The notes beneath the pieces are model-generated. The model was not told the origin of the DNA, did not search any database, and was given only the letters and a program-made list of their open reading frames with translations. From the NCBI GenBank assembly GCA_002314195.1, contig DCCQ01000049.1, positions 1 through 64,000 on the forward strand: a stretch of DNA of 64,000 nt, written 5' to 3'. How positions within the stretch are numbered: position 1 is the first letter of the stretch; every line of letters begins with the position of its first letter. This stretch comes from Bacteroidales bacterium UBA1077 (lineage in GTDB: Bacteria; Bacteroidota; Bacteroidia; Bacteroidales; UBA932). The position numbers and the translations under genes are program-made. Of the stretch, positions 39,074 to 48,103 are shown one piece after another.

Positions 39074-42001
39074 TTAAAATCCTATCAATGCTTTCCCTTT
39101 GTTCCTGTCGATGAATCCGGTCAGGCCGTCAACCTTCAAAACCTTGGCAAACTCACCCTCAAAGACACATTCAAGTTTTCTCAATGCGTCAAAATCTATC
39201 ATCCCAGAGCCAGCATACTGATCCACTGAAAGATAGCCGACTCCAAGTGAAGTTATGTTCTGGAAAAAGTGCGTTCCTTGGCTTGGATCTATCCGAAAGC
39301 CGTCAATGCCATATTCAACAACCATTCTTGCGGCGGAGATGTCCGTCCACGAGACAGGGACTCCCAAAGTCGGGATTGAAGATCCCCAGCGTCCAGGCCC
39401 TACCAAGATGTAGGTCTGGCCGTCAGCTGTCATGCGGGAGTTTATGGCCGAGATCTCCGCCGCCATCAGCTCTGTCTTCATCCTGTCGAACGATTCCGGA
39501 AGTATGACGAGGATCAACGAGGACTCTGTGAAGTAACCGTTGCCCAACGCGTTGTCGCTAAGAATCAATTTATTGGAGATAATGGACTCAGCGTCCTCGA
39601 TCGATGATGTCTGCGACCCTATGCCGCTTGACACAGGACGGACCTGAAGCAGTTTGAGGTTTGCCTCGTTTCCAGAAGAGGATTTCACCGGATCGACCGC
39701 AAATTCTATCTCTACCTCACTCATCAGCTCGTCCCTGCAGATCGACATGATCTCAGACAAGGCTTTGGCAAGTGGAAATCTATCGTACTGGAATATTCCG
39801 TCAAATGACACCACTCTTGCCCCTCGGACTCCAATGCCAGGCACCATCCTGTCATCCAACGCATTGTATGTGGAAGCCACAAGCTCAGGACGATCATAGC
39901 GTTCCAAAGCCTGTGAGACAGGCACGCGTCTGAGGTTGATGCCATCGTTCTTTGAAATCTTGAATGCTGACGGGCTTAAATCCAGCACATACATCTCGTT
40001 CTGCGTGTCTCTCTGCGCCAGTTTCGGGTTGGACAGCTGGATGATCTTCTTAGGGTACAATGGATCTACCCTCAATGTCCGGCCTCCGTCCACAACGGTC
40101 TTGCCCAAACCAAACGCCACATTCAGCACCCCGTCACTGGCTTTCTCGGCTCCGACAGGGTAGGAGTTCAGCGAACGCCCCACACCTGACATCATCGGAT
40201 AAAAATCACTCCCGTGCTCTGTTCCACAGATGGTCTGAACGATCACGGCCATCTTCTCTTCCCCCAAGAGATTGCCGCTTGCCTGAATATAGTTGCGGCT
40301 ACCTTTGAAATAGGTAGACGCATAGACACTCTTGATGGCCTTGCCAAGTTCACGGAGCATCCTGTCCTTGTTCTCCACAGGAGGGCACATATATGTAGCA
40401 TAAACCCCGGCGAACGGCTGATAATTGCTGTCTTCCAGCTTTGAACTTGAGCGGACAGCCAACGGACAGTCAACAGTCGCAAGGAAAGCCTTGAGATTCT
40501 GCGTCAGGTCATCAGGCAATGTGGATGCGACGAACTCTGAAAGGATCTCGTCGTCAGAAAGTTCCGCATCTATGACGTACTGAAGACCATTCTCAAGGAT
40601 GAACTTGTCGAACCAATCAGTCGTCAGCACTATTGTCCGAGGAATAGAGACATGAAGACCATCGTATTTCTCTGACAGGGAATGTTTCTGGATCAGATGA
40701 TTGAGAAAAGCCAAGCCTCTTGCCTTCCCGCCAAGCGAGCCTTCCCCGACACGTGAGAACCAATAATAGTCTTCGTATGAATCCTTGTGAAATTCGGTGA
40801 TGATGCCTTGTCCAATGCTTTGGTGGTAACGGCGGATGTTGTCCAGAAGGAATTTCCTGAACTCTCCAGCGTCAGTGTGGTGCTCAGCCCTGAAAGTTTC
40901 CGCCAAATTGAACAAGCCTCTGGCATACAGCCATTTTGAGAACATGTTTCTGGACGTGTTGCTCATCAGCACATCATCCGGAATGTCATAGATTATCTTT
41001 TCCAGCTGAGAAAGGCTCGCAGCCCTTCCGCATTCCGCGCCTGACGGGTCTCTGAAAACGAAATCACCAAAACCGAACTCCTCCCTCATGTAATCTCCAA
41101 GCTGAAGGAAAAGTGTGCTGGAGTATTTCTTCAGGAATCCGACACCTAAATTCGCCGCGACTTCTGCCATGCTGCCTTGCGAGGATTGAAGCAGCACAGG
41201 CATCAGGGGATCATATTCGCGGATGATTTTCACAAGGTCAATGCCCGCGTCCAGTTTTTCCGTCTTGGGATCATCTCCCTTGTGGACGACCATACCAACA
41301 TCAGAGATCACTCCCAGCAGGTTCCTTCTGTATTTTTCAAAGTAGGCGAGCGCCTCCTCAAGACAAGTCGCAAGGAATATTTTGGGTCTGGATCTTTTCC
41401 TATACTTTTTCTGGTCGTCATTGAGGGATTCGGTCAGGAACTCACGGCTCTGCGTGAGGACAATCTTGTAGAGTTCGGGAAGATAGTTCGAGTAGTAACG
41501 GATAGAGTCCTCGACAAGCAGGATGCCCTTAACGCCGACCTCGAACACATCGTTCTCCGCGTTTGCCGCATCCTCCAGAAGCTTTACTATAGCCAGAATC
41601 AGATCGGCGTTGCCATGCCAGCTGAACACGAAATCAACTCCATTGTGCGGGGATTCCAACACCCTCTGTCTCACCGCCTTCGAGTAATGTATCAGCAAGA
41701 TGAAAGGGATGCCGCATCCTTTATCCTTAAGTTCAGATGCAAACGGGAATATTCCTTTGTCCTGCTCGTTGAACATGCAGATGATCATGTCGATCTCCGT
41801 TTCGGAATCGATTATCTCTCTTGCCTGGGCCGAGGAATTTGCCCAGATGAATTTCGGCGGATTGCTTAGGTTCAGTTCACGGTACTCGTTCTTGACCTGA
41901 TTCTCAATGCGCCCGTCCTCTTCAAGGGCAAAGGCATCGTAGTTGCTGCAGATCATCAGAATCTTACGGATTCTGGACCGCATCAAGGATTCTTCATTCA
42001 T
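39074..42001 (-). CDS. Receiver-domain/PEP-synthase-like ATP-grasp protein
   Basis: A 975-residue protein of unusual layout. Residues of about 12-150 look like a degenerate receiver. Residues of about 160-310 are a complete receiver: GILLVEDS, the phospho-acceptor Asp in GVISDVGM, PVLLQSSQGS and GFLKKYS. From about 430 onward comes a PPDK/PEP-synthase N-terminal ATP-grasp domain: GEGSLGGKARGLAFLN, LAVRSSSKLEDSNYQPFAGVY, VIVQTICG and LLQVRPVS. The phosphohistidine swivel and PEP/pyruvate barrel of true PEP synthase are absent. It may be a phosphorelay-controlled kinase-like enzyme, but the substrate is unknown. It is 2 nt upstream of the GH13 gene, hinting at carbohydrate-linked energy control. 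Confidence 0.85.
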   Translation of the reverse strand: MNEESLMRSRIRKILMICSNYDAFALEEDGRIENQVKNEYRELNLSNPPKFIWANSSAQAREIIDSETEIDMIICMFNEQDKGIFPFASELKDKGCGIPFILLIHYSKAVRQRVLESPHNGVDFVFSWHGNADLILAIVKLLEDAANAENDVFEVGVKGILLVEDSIRYYSNYLPELYKIVLTQSREFLTESLNDDQKKYRKRSRPKIFLATCLEEALAYFEKYRRNLLGVISDVGMVVHKGDDPKTEKLDAGIDLVKIIREYDPLMPVLLQSSQGSMAEVAANLGVGFLKKYSSTLFLQLGDYMREEFGFGDFVFRDPSGAECGRAASLSQLEKIIYDIPDDVLMSNTSRNMFSKWLYARGLFNLAETFRAEHHTDAGEFRKFLLDNIRRYHQSIGQGIITEFHKDSYEDYYWFSRVGEGSLGGKARGLAFLNHLIQKHSLSEKYDGLHVSIPRTIVLTTDWFDKFILENGLQYVIDAELSDDEILSEFVASTLPDDLTQNLKAFLATVDCPLAVRSSSKLEDSNYQPFAGVYATYMCPPVENKDRMLRELGKAIKSVYASTYFKGSRNYIQASGNLLGEEKMAVIVQTICGTEHGSDFYPMMSGVGRSLNSYPVGAEKASDGVLNVAFGLGKTVVDGGRTLRVDPLYPKKIIQLSNPKLAQRDTQNEMYVLDLSPSAFKISKNDGINLRRVPVSQALERYDRPELVASTYNALDDRMVPGIGVRGARVVSFDGIFQYDRFPLAKALSEIMSICRDELMSEVEIEFAVDPVKSSSGNEANLKLLQVRPVSSGIGSQTSSIEDAESIISNKLILSDNALGNGYFTESSLILVILPESFDRMKTELMAAEISAINSRMTADGQTYILVGPGRWGSSIPTLGVPVSWTDISAARMVVEYGIDGFRIDPSQGTHFFQNITSLGVGYLSVDQYAGSGMIDFDALRKLECVFEGEFAKVLKVDGLTGFIDRNKGKALIGF

Positions 42002-42074
42002 TTGCGTCAGTTTTTGCTTGAGAACCGCAAATTACGAAAAATCCATGAATATTCTTGGAATAAGGAAATGGATT

Positions 42075-42818
42075 TCACATTCTTCGGCGGAACTCGGCTA
42101 TCGTCACGGCGGTGGCCACTGCTGCGTTAAGAGACTCCGAGCCTCTCTCATCCCGAGGCCAAGACGGAATGAACAGCCTGTCTGTCACCAGTTTGCCGAC
42201 CTGTGGAGAAATACCTTTAGACTCATTGCCGATAACAATTACGGATGGAGAGGCCTCTCCCGTGGCCAAATTCTTGGCGTAAATATTCTCGCCATCAAGG
42301 AATGTTCCGTACACATTGCCACCGGTCGCTGCCACTTTCGCGCATAGTCCGCAAATGTCACAATAATGAAATTTCACTCTGAATATGGCTCCCATCGTGG
42401 ACTGCACAACCTTTGGATTGAATATGTCCACCGTGTCCTTTGAGGCGAACACCGCATCGATCCCGAACCACTCCGCCGTGCGGATGATTGTGCCAAGATT
42501 GCCTGGATCCCTGATTCCGTCCAAAGCCAGAAACAGCCCTTTGTCTGGTATATTCAAGAAACTTACGACCTCGATGTCCGCGGGCTTTCTGACCACCGCC
42601 AAGACTGGAGAAGGGGAGGACAGAAGGCTTAGCCTTGCCATAGCAGCGCTACCCACCTCATTTTCCCGATAAACTTTCTCAACTGAAAATTTGGAGCTCA
42701 GGGCCTCGGCAACCATCTTTTCACCTTCAACGACAAAAAGTCCGTTCTCGTCCCTGAACTTTTTCTGTTCAAGCGACTTGACGAACTTTATCTCATTGTG
42801 TGAGACAGGTAAGGACAT
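42075..42818 (-). CDS. SPOUT (TrmH/SpoU-family) RNA 2'-O-methyltransferase
   Basis: A 247-residue RNA methyltransferase with a substrate-binding N-terminal domain (KFVKSLEQKKFRDENGLFVVEGEKMV, key part FVVEGEKMV) and the trefoil-knot SPOUT domain. The three motifs are LDGIRDPGNLGTIIRTAEWFG (part DPGNLGTIIRTAEW), VIVIGNESKGIS and ESLNAAVATAV. It probably modifies rRNA or tRNA ribose; which site cannot be read from sequence. It is 3 nt downstream of the decarboxylase gene. Confidence 0.93.
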   Translation of the reverse strand: MSLPVSHNEIKFVKSLEQKKFRDENGLFVVEGEKMVAEALSSKFSVEKVYRENEVGSAAMARLSLLSSPSPVLAVVRKPADIEVVSFLNIPDKGLFLALDGIRDPGNLGTIIRTAEWFGIDAVFASKDTVDIFNPKVVQSTMGAIFRVKFHYCDICGLCAKVAATGGNVYGTFLDGENIYAKNLATGEASPSVIVIGNESKGISPQVGKLVTDRLFIPSWPRDERGSESLNAAVATAVTIAEFRRRM

Positions 42819-42821
42819 AAC

Positions 42822-44216
42822 CTAAAAACCGAGAATCTTCAGCATTGACTCTGAACTTTGTTCCGGAGCAAACACATTGGTCGTGATCTTTCCTTCCTTG
42901 TCCTTGTCGATGAGGATATGCTTAGGGGAAGGCTGGAGGCAGTGCTTCACTCCGCCATAACCCGAGATGGCTTCCTGATAGGCACCTGTGTGGAAGAATC
43001 CGATGTAGAGCGGATCCCTTCTGTTCTTCATCACCGGAAGGAAGATCGCGTTCGAGTGTGCCTCGGAATTGTAGAAATCTTTGCTGTCACAGGTAAGCCC
43101 GCCGAGAAAGACACGGTGATATTCCTCATTCCACTTGTTGATAGGGAAGAGGATGAACCTCTGGTGAAGTCCCCAAGTGTCAGGAAGGCTCGTCATGAAC
43201 GAGTTGTCGATCATGTACCAGCACTCGCGGTCATTCTGCTGCTTGACATCCAGAACTTTGAATATGGTCGCTCCGCTCTCGCCGACAGTGAAGTTGCCGA
43301 ACTCCGTGTAGATGTCCGGAACCTGCACGCCGTGGGAGTCGCAGACCGACTTGATCTGGTAAACGATCTCCTCAATCATATACTTGTAGTCGTAGTCAAC
43401 TGCAAGAGAGGTCTTTATAGGTAGTCCGCCTCCGATATTCAAAGAATCCAGATCCGGGCATATCTGCTTGAGGTCGCAGTAAAGGTTCAGGCAGCGTGCC
43501 AGCTCGTTCCAGTAGTAGGAGGTATCCCTGATGCCGGTGTTGATGAAGAAATGGAGCATCTTCAGTTTGAACTTAGGATTCTTGCTGATGCCGTTGCGGT
43601 AGAACGGGATGATGTCTGAGTACCTGATACCGAGGCGTGAAGTGTAGAAATCGAATGACGGTTCCTCCTCGGACGCTATGCGGATGCCAAGTTTTGTAGG
43701 AACTTCTATCAGGTCATCGAGATCCTCCAGCTCATTCTTATTGTCAAGCACCGGGATGATGTTGTGCCATCCGCCATTGAGCATATCGGAGATGTTCTTG
43801 ATGTACTGCGGCCTCTTGAAGCCGTTACAGATGATTATCAGGTTCTTGTCCACGAGTTTATCGGCCTCCAGCTTGCGGATGAGGTCAAGATCGTAGGCCG
43901 ATGACGTCTCAAGATGGACGTCGCTCTTAAGCGCCTGCTCGATGACAAACTTGAACTGAGAGCTCTTTGTGCAGTAGCAATAGTGATGATCGCCCTCATA
44001 GCTGACCTTCGACATCGCGTTGCGGAACATTCTCTTAGCCCTCTGAATCTGCGAGGTGATCTTAGGAAGGTAGGTGAGTTTCAACGGAGTACCATATTCT
44101 TTGATGATTCCCATCATGTCAATATCATTGACAAAAAGATTGCCGTCTTCTACCCTGAATTCGTCCTGCGGGAAATCAAATGTCTGATCCACAAGATCGA
44201 TGTACTTATTCTTCAT
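42822..44216 (-). CDS. PLP-dependent basic amino-acid decarboxylase (arginine decarboxylase-like)
   Basis: A 464-residue fold-III PLP enzyme of the ornithine/DAP/arginine decarboxylase family. The Schiff-base Lys is in HYCYCTKSSQFKFV, where most members have YAVKAN. GGGLPIKTSL is the PLP phosphate loop, TEFGNFTVGESG the acidic PLP site, and GGLTCDSKDFYN holds the conserved Cys-Asp pair of the neighbouring active site. The size matches proteins called biosynthetic arginine decarboxylase in Bacteroidetes, so a polyamine role (agmatine, then putrescine or spermidine) is likely but not proven. First gene of a four-gene minus-strand run; -7 box at 44300-44293. Confidence 0.85.
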   Translation of the reverse strand: MKNKYIDLVDQTFDFPQDEFRVEDGNLFVNDIDMMGIIKEYGTPLKLTYLPKITSQIQRAKRMFRNAMSKVSYEGDHHYCYCTKSSQFKFVIEQALKSDVHLETSSAYDLDLIRKLEADKLVDKNLIIICNGFKRPQYIKNISDMLNGGWHNIIPVLDNKNELEDLDDLIEVPTKLGIRIASEEEPSFDFYTSRLGIRYSDIIPFYRNGISKNPKFKLKMLHFFINTGIRDTSYYWNELARCLNLYCDLKQICPDLDSLNIGGGLPIKTSLAVDYDYKYMIEEIVYQIKSVCDSHGVQVPDIYTEFGNFTVGESGATIFKVLDVKQQNDRECWYMIDNSFMTSLPDTWGLHQRFILFPINKWNEEYHRVFLGGLTCDSKDFYNSEAHSNAIFLPVMKNRRDPLYIGFFHTGAYQEAISGYGGVKHCLQPSPKHILIDKDKEGKITTNVFAPEQSSESMLKILGF

Positions 44217-44292
44217 CCTAAAATAACTGTAAACCTATAATGTTCGACATAAGTAATGAGCCGCCGAGAAAGCCATACCCGGCTTCGGCGTG

Positions 44293-44300
44293 CAAATATA
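44293..44300 (-). promoter_or_regulatory. -7 box of the decarboxylase unit
   Basis: TATATTTG on the minus strand; the ATG is at 44216, so the leader is about 70 nt. Confidence 0.45.
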
Positions 44301-44354
44301 GGTACGAAAATTAATATTTTGACCCATTTTTGAAGAAAAATCAGAAAGGGTTGC

Positions 44355-44362
44355 TATTTTTG
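44355..44362 (+). promoter_or_regulatory. -7 box of tamL
   Basis: TATTTTTG with TTTTTG upstream (44327-44332, spacing 22), and the start codon only 8 nt downstream, so the mRNA would be nearly leaderless. Confidence 0.45.
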
Positions 44363-44369
44363 TAAAACT

Positions 44370-46583
44370 ATGATGGAAAAATCCTCGTTTTTCTCCCTGA
44401 TGGCCGTTATGGTCACTGCCGCCGTGTTGTGTTTCTCGTGCAGCACGACGCGCGTACTTGAGGATGGGCAGTACCGCCTGGCGTCAAACAAGGTCGAAGT
44501 CTGCAATGACAGCAGGTTCAACACGAAAGAGATTGAGTCCTACATCAAGCAAAAGCCTAATTCATACATCATCTTCGGCTGGAACCCATTCCTGAACATC
44601 TACAATTGGTCCGGCAAGAACCCCGAAAAGGCAATCAACAAGTTGATACGGAAGATGGGAACCGCTCCGGTAGTCTATCAGCCTTCGCAGGTTGAGGCTT
44701 CCCTGGACAACATCAAAAGACATCTTGAGTACCTTGGTTACTATGGATCCGATGTCCGGAGCGATGTACAGGTGAAAGGAAAGAAGGCCAATGTGACATA
44801 TTCTGTGACCCTGGGAAGACGTTACAGGATAGGCAAAGTGACATATTCAGTTCCAGAAGGGGAATTTAAGAATGATTTCTTTGCGGACACGTCTGCCATC
44901 ACCGTGAGGCCAGGCGATTTCCTGTCTGAAGACGCCTTGGAAAAGGAAACCGAACGCTCAGCCTCGGCGTTACGCCAGAAAGGCTACTTCGGGTTTACGA
45001 AGAACTACTTCTCATTCGAGGCGGACACTCTCAATTCCAGAGACACCGCCGACCTTCTGATGATGGTCAAGGAATATACAAGGAACCAGACTCCTGAATA
45101 TGCCCGCCCACACCGGAAATATTCATTCGGAATAGTTTCAATTTCCTATGACAAGGACTTGAAATTCAACAATAAGGTTCTGAAAGACATGTGCACCATA
45201 CGGCCAGGAGACATGTACGACGAAAGGGAAGTGAACACAACATATTCCAGACTTTCCGCACTCAGACTGTTCAGCGGAGTGAACATTGCCTTGAACCCTC
45301 GCGACTCAGGCATTGTGAACTGTGACATCAACCTGACTAAATCCAGAATGCAGGGATTCAAGGTCAATCTGGAAGGCTCCACGAATTCGACAGGTCTGAT
45401 TGGGATCTCACCTCAATTGAGTTATTATCATAAGAACATTTTCCACGGCGGCCAATGGCTGAATCTTGGTTTCCTCGGGAATTTTCAGTTCAAATACGAT
45501 GACAAGAACGTAAAGTCCAACGAGTTCGGTGTCTCGGTCGGCCTGAGTTTCCCCGAGTTCCTTGGCCTGCCTAACTCAATGTTCAAGGGCCCATCTGTCC
45601 CAAGAACCGAAATCAACGCTTCATATAACTACCAGAATCGTCCTGAATACACAAGGAATATGATCTCAACGTCTTTTGGCTATTCTGGTTCGCTACGTAA
45701 CGGAAGATTCTTCTACCAATTCTATCCCATACAAGCCAAGATTGTCCGGCTGACTAATCTCGACCCGAACTTCTATACCACTCTTTCAGGCAATCCGTTT
45801 ATGAGAGACGCCTACCAGAATCACTTTGATGTCGGTTCAGGGCTTGTGGCCTACTACACGACCAGCACAGCATTGGTGCCTAAGGAGACTTATGAATATG
45901 CCCGCCTGCAACTTGACGCCTCCGGCAATGTCCTAAGCCTGTTCAACGGAAAAATGAGAAAGGATGAATATGGTTCCAGGCTTATCTGGAACACTCCATA
46001 TTCCCAGTACATACGCACCGAACTCACACTCGGCAAGACTTTTGTCTTCGGCAAGAACAGCGGTCAGGCATTGGCAATTCGCCTGCTTGGCGGTGTCGGC
46101 TACGCCTATTGCAACTCATCCACACTTCCGTTCGAGAAACAGTTCTACAGTGGCGGGGCCAACAGCATGCGTGGATGGCAGGCCCGCGTCTTGGGTCCAG
46201 GCCACGCAAAAACAGACACGACCTTCGTGATCCCGAGCCAGACCGGAGACGTGAAACTGGAGGCCAATCTGGAGTACCGCTTTCCTTTGTTCTGGAAGCT
46301 GTGCGGAGCTGTATTCACAGACATCGGCAACATCTGGACTCTGAAAGAAACCGACGGTGACGACGGCGCCCACACCCATTTCGACCTCAGAAACCTCGCA
46401 GCCAGTCTGGCCGCCGATTGGGGTCTTGGACTCAGAGTTGATCTTAACTTCCTGATTCTCCGTCTGGACATGGGAATGAAAGTCTATGACCCGTCTTTGG
46501 ACACAGACCGCTGGCGCGCCCCGTCCAAATGGCTGAAGAAAGACGGTTACTCCATCCACTTCGGTGTCGGGTACCCGTTCTAA
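44370..46583 (+). CDS. TamL-type lipoprotein Omp85 (TamA/BamA-family) protein
   Basis: A 737-residue Omp85 protein. The N-terminal signal ends with a lipobox (VTAAVLCFSC then STTRVLEDGQYRL), making it a lipoprotein, as in Bacteroidetes TamL; ordinary BamA/TamA are not acylated. POTRA-like repeats occupy about 40-340 (KANVTYSVTLGRRYRIGKVTY, key part TLGRRYRIGKV; TYSRLSALRLFSGVNI). The C-terminal barrel has the conserved FYSGGANSMRGWQARVLGPG loop and ends in HFGVGYPF with a terminal Phe beta-signal. It should help insert outer-membrane or surface proteins. No tamB gene is in the window. An ATG at 44373 is an alternative start. Confidence 0.92.
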   Translation: MMEKSSFFSLMAVMVTAAVLCFSCSTTRVLEDGQYRLASNKVEVCNDSRFNTKEIESYIKQKPNSYIIFGWNPFLNIYNWSGKNPEKAINKLIRKMGTAPVVYQPSQVEASLDNIKRHLEYLGYYGSDVRSDVQVKGKKANVTYSVTLGRRYRIGKVTYSVPEGEFKNDFFADTSAITVRPGDFLSEDALEKETERSASALRQKGYFGFTKNYFSFEADTLNSRDTADLLMMVKEYTRNQTPEYARPHRKYSFGIVSISYDKDLKFNNKVLKDMCTIRPGDMYDEREVNTTYSRLSALRLFSGVNIALNPRDSGIVNCDINLTKSRMQGFKVNLEGSTNSTGLIGISPQLSYYHKNIFHGGQWLNLGFLGNFQFKYDDKNVKSNEFGVSVGLSFPEFLGLPNSMFKGPSVPRTEINASYNYQNRPEYTRNMISTSFGYSGSLRNGRFFYQFYPIQAKIVRLTNLDPNFYTTLSGNPFMRDAYQNHFDVGSGLVAYYTTSTALVPKETYEYARLQLDASGNVLSLFNGKMRKDEYGSRLIWNTPYSQYIRTELTLGKTFVFGKNSGQALAIRLLGGVGYAYCNSSTLPFEKQFYSGGANSMRGWQARVLGPGHAKTDTTFVIPSQTGDVKLEANLEYRFPLFWKLCGAVFTDIGNIWTLKETDGDDGAHTHFDLRNLAASLAADWGLGLRVDLNFLILRLDMGMKVYDPSLDTDRWRAPSKWLKKDGYSIHFGVGYPF

Positions 46584-46598
46584 ACAAGTCGTTTCGAT

Positions 46599-46620
46599 GC
46601 TTCGACAAGCTCAGCGACCG
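46599..46620. repeat. REP-like short repeat, copy 1
   Basis: A 22-nt unit (GCTTCGACAAGC then TCAGCGACCG) between convergent tamL and rlmD. GCTT/AAGC forms a small hairpin with a CGAC loop. Copy 2 at 55102-55123 differs at two positions. It may also help end the convergent transcripts. Confidence 0.55.
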
Positions 46621-46660
46621 GAATACTGCGACCAGAATCAAGCGAACTGTTTAGATCAAA

Positions 46661-48070
46661 TCAAGACTTCAACTTCAGCGCGCAGACGTTCTCGACGTGC
46701 TGGGTGTGAGGGAACATGTCTACGGGCTGGACGGCGGTAATCTCGTACTTCTCAGCGAAAAGGGCCAAGTCACGGGCCTGTGAGGCAGGGTTGCAGCTGA
46801 CATATACCATACGGGAAGGGGAGGCCTCAAGGATGACCCTCGCCACATCCGGATGTATGCCGGCTCTTGGCGGATCCAGAATGATCACATCTGGTTTCCC
46901 GTGCTTCTTGATGAAATCGCGGCTCAGGACATCCTTCATGTCTCCGGCGAAGAACTCGCAATTCGTGATTCCGTTCGCGGCGGCATTCACCTTGGCATCC
47001 TCGATAGCCTCTGGGACATATTCAATACCGACCACTTTGGCCGTCTTGCCGGAGACAAACTGAGCGATCGTGCCGGTTCCGGTGTAAAGGTCATAGACAA
47101 CCTCATTGCCGGTCAACTCAGCGAAATCCCTGGCGACAGAATAAAGTTTGTACGCCTGCTCAGAATTTGTCTGATAGAATGACTTCGGTCCGATGTGGAA
47201 AGTCAGCCCTTCCATAGTCTCACGGATGGTCGGCTCGCCTTTGTAGAGGATGCATTCCTGATCGCCTATTGAATCATTCAACTTATTGTTGATGATATAG
47301 TAAAGCGAAGTGATCTGAGGAAACGCTTCAGTGATGGCATCGAGCATTTTCTCCCGATCGTCACGATTCTCGTAGAAGAAACACATGATCACCATCAGAT
47401 CACCGGTGTCGGTGGTGCGGATGAACATATTCCTGACATACCCAACGTTCTGGCGGATGTCGAAGAAATCCAGACCGTTTCTGACAGCATATTCTTTAAT
47501 GAAAAGTCTAATGTCATTGGACGGGTCTTTTTGCAGGTAGCAATGTTTGATGTCCAACACCTTGTCGAAGAACTTGCCAACGTGGAATCCAAGTCCCATG
47601 CGGTCGTTCTCCGGTACGTTTTCTATGTCCTCATCCTTGAGCAGCCATCTCTTTGACGAGAAAGTGAACTCCAACTTGTTGCGATAGTACTGGATCTTAT
47701 CGGACGGGATTGTCGGACGGATCTCCGGCACGTTAAGATGGCCGATACGGACCAGTTGATCGTAAACCTGCTGCCGCTTGGCCTCAAGCTGCATCGGATA
47801 GGGGAGAGGCTGCCATTTGCACCCTCCACAGACTCCGAAATGCTCGCAGAATGGCTCCAGACGGTCCTTCGAAGGTGTGACGATCCTCTCTATGAATCCC
47901 TCATAGTAATTCTTGCTCTTTTTGGTGACACGAATGTCAACCACATCACCAGGCACGGCGAAAGGCACGAATACCACAACTCCGTTCCAATGCGTAAGCG
48001 CCTTGCCCTCGGCGGCACAGGCCTCGATTGTAATGTTCTCCAACAGGAGATCGACTCTTTTTCTTCCCAT
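46661..48070 (-). CDS. rlmD: 23S rRNA (uracil-5-)-methyltransferase RlmD
   Basis: A 469-residue SAM-dependent m5U methyltransferase. An N-terminal TRAM-like domain is followed by a four-cysteine iron-sulfur motif (CEHFGVCGGCKWQ plus a later Cys). The methyltransferase has VVYDLYTGTGTIAQF (SAM), ILDPPRAGIHP and VYVSCNPASQARDL with the catalytic Cys. RlmD, RlmC and related RumA-type enzymes share this plan; the name is by closest layout. The ATG at 48070 (GRKRVDLLLENITIEA) is preferred to a GTG at 48082. Confidence 0.92.
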   Translation of the reverse strand: MGRKRVDLLLENITIEACAAEGKALTHWNGVVVFVPFAVPGDVVDIRVTKKSKNYYEGFIERIVTPSKDRLEPFCEHFGVCGGCKWQPLPYPMQLEAKRQQVYDQLVRIGHLNVPEIRPTIPSDKIQYYRNKLEFTFSSKRWLLKDEDIENVPENDRMGLGFHVGKFFDKVLDIKHCYLQKDPSNDIRLFIKEYAVRNGLDFFDIRQNVGYVRNMFIRTTDTGDLMVIMCFFYENRDDREKMLDAITEAFPQITSLYYIINNKLNDSIGDQECILYKGEPTIRETMEGLTFHIGPKSFYQTNSEQAYKLYSVARDFAELTGNEVVYDLYTGTGTIAQFVSGKTAKVVGIEYVPEAIEDAKVNAAANGITNCEFFAGDMKDVLSRDFIKKHGKPDVIILDPPRAGIHPDVARVILEASPSRMVYVSCNPASQARDLALFAEKYEITAVQPVDMFPHTQHVENVCALKLKS

Positions 48071-48103
48071 AAACATTCTCACTCAGCCACCAACGGCATC
48101 ATA

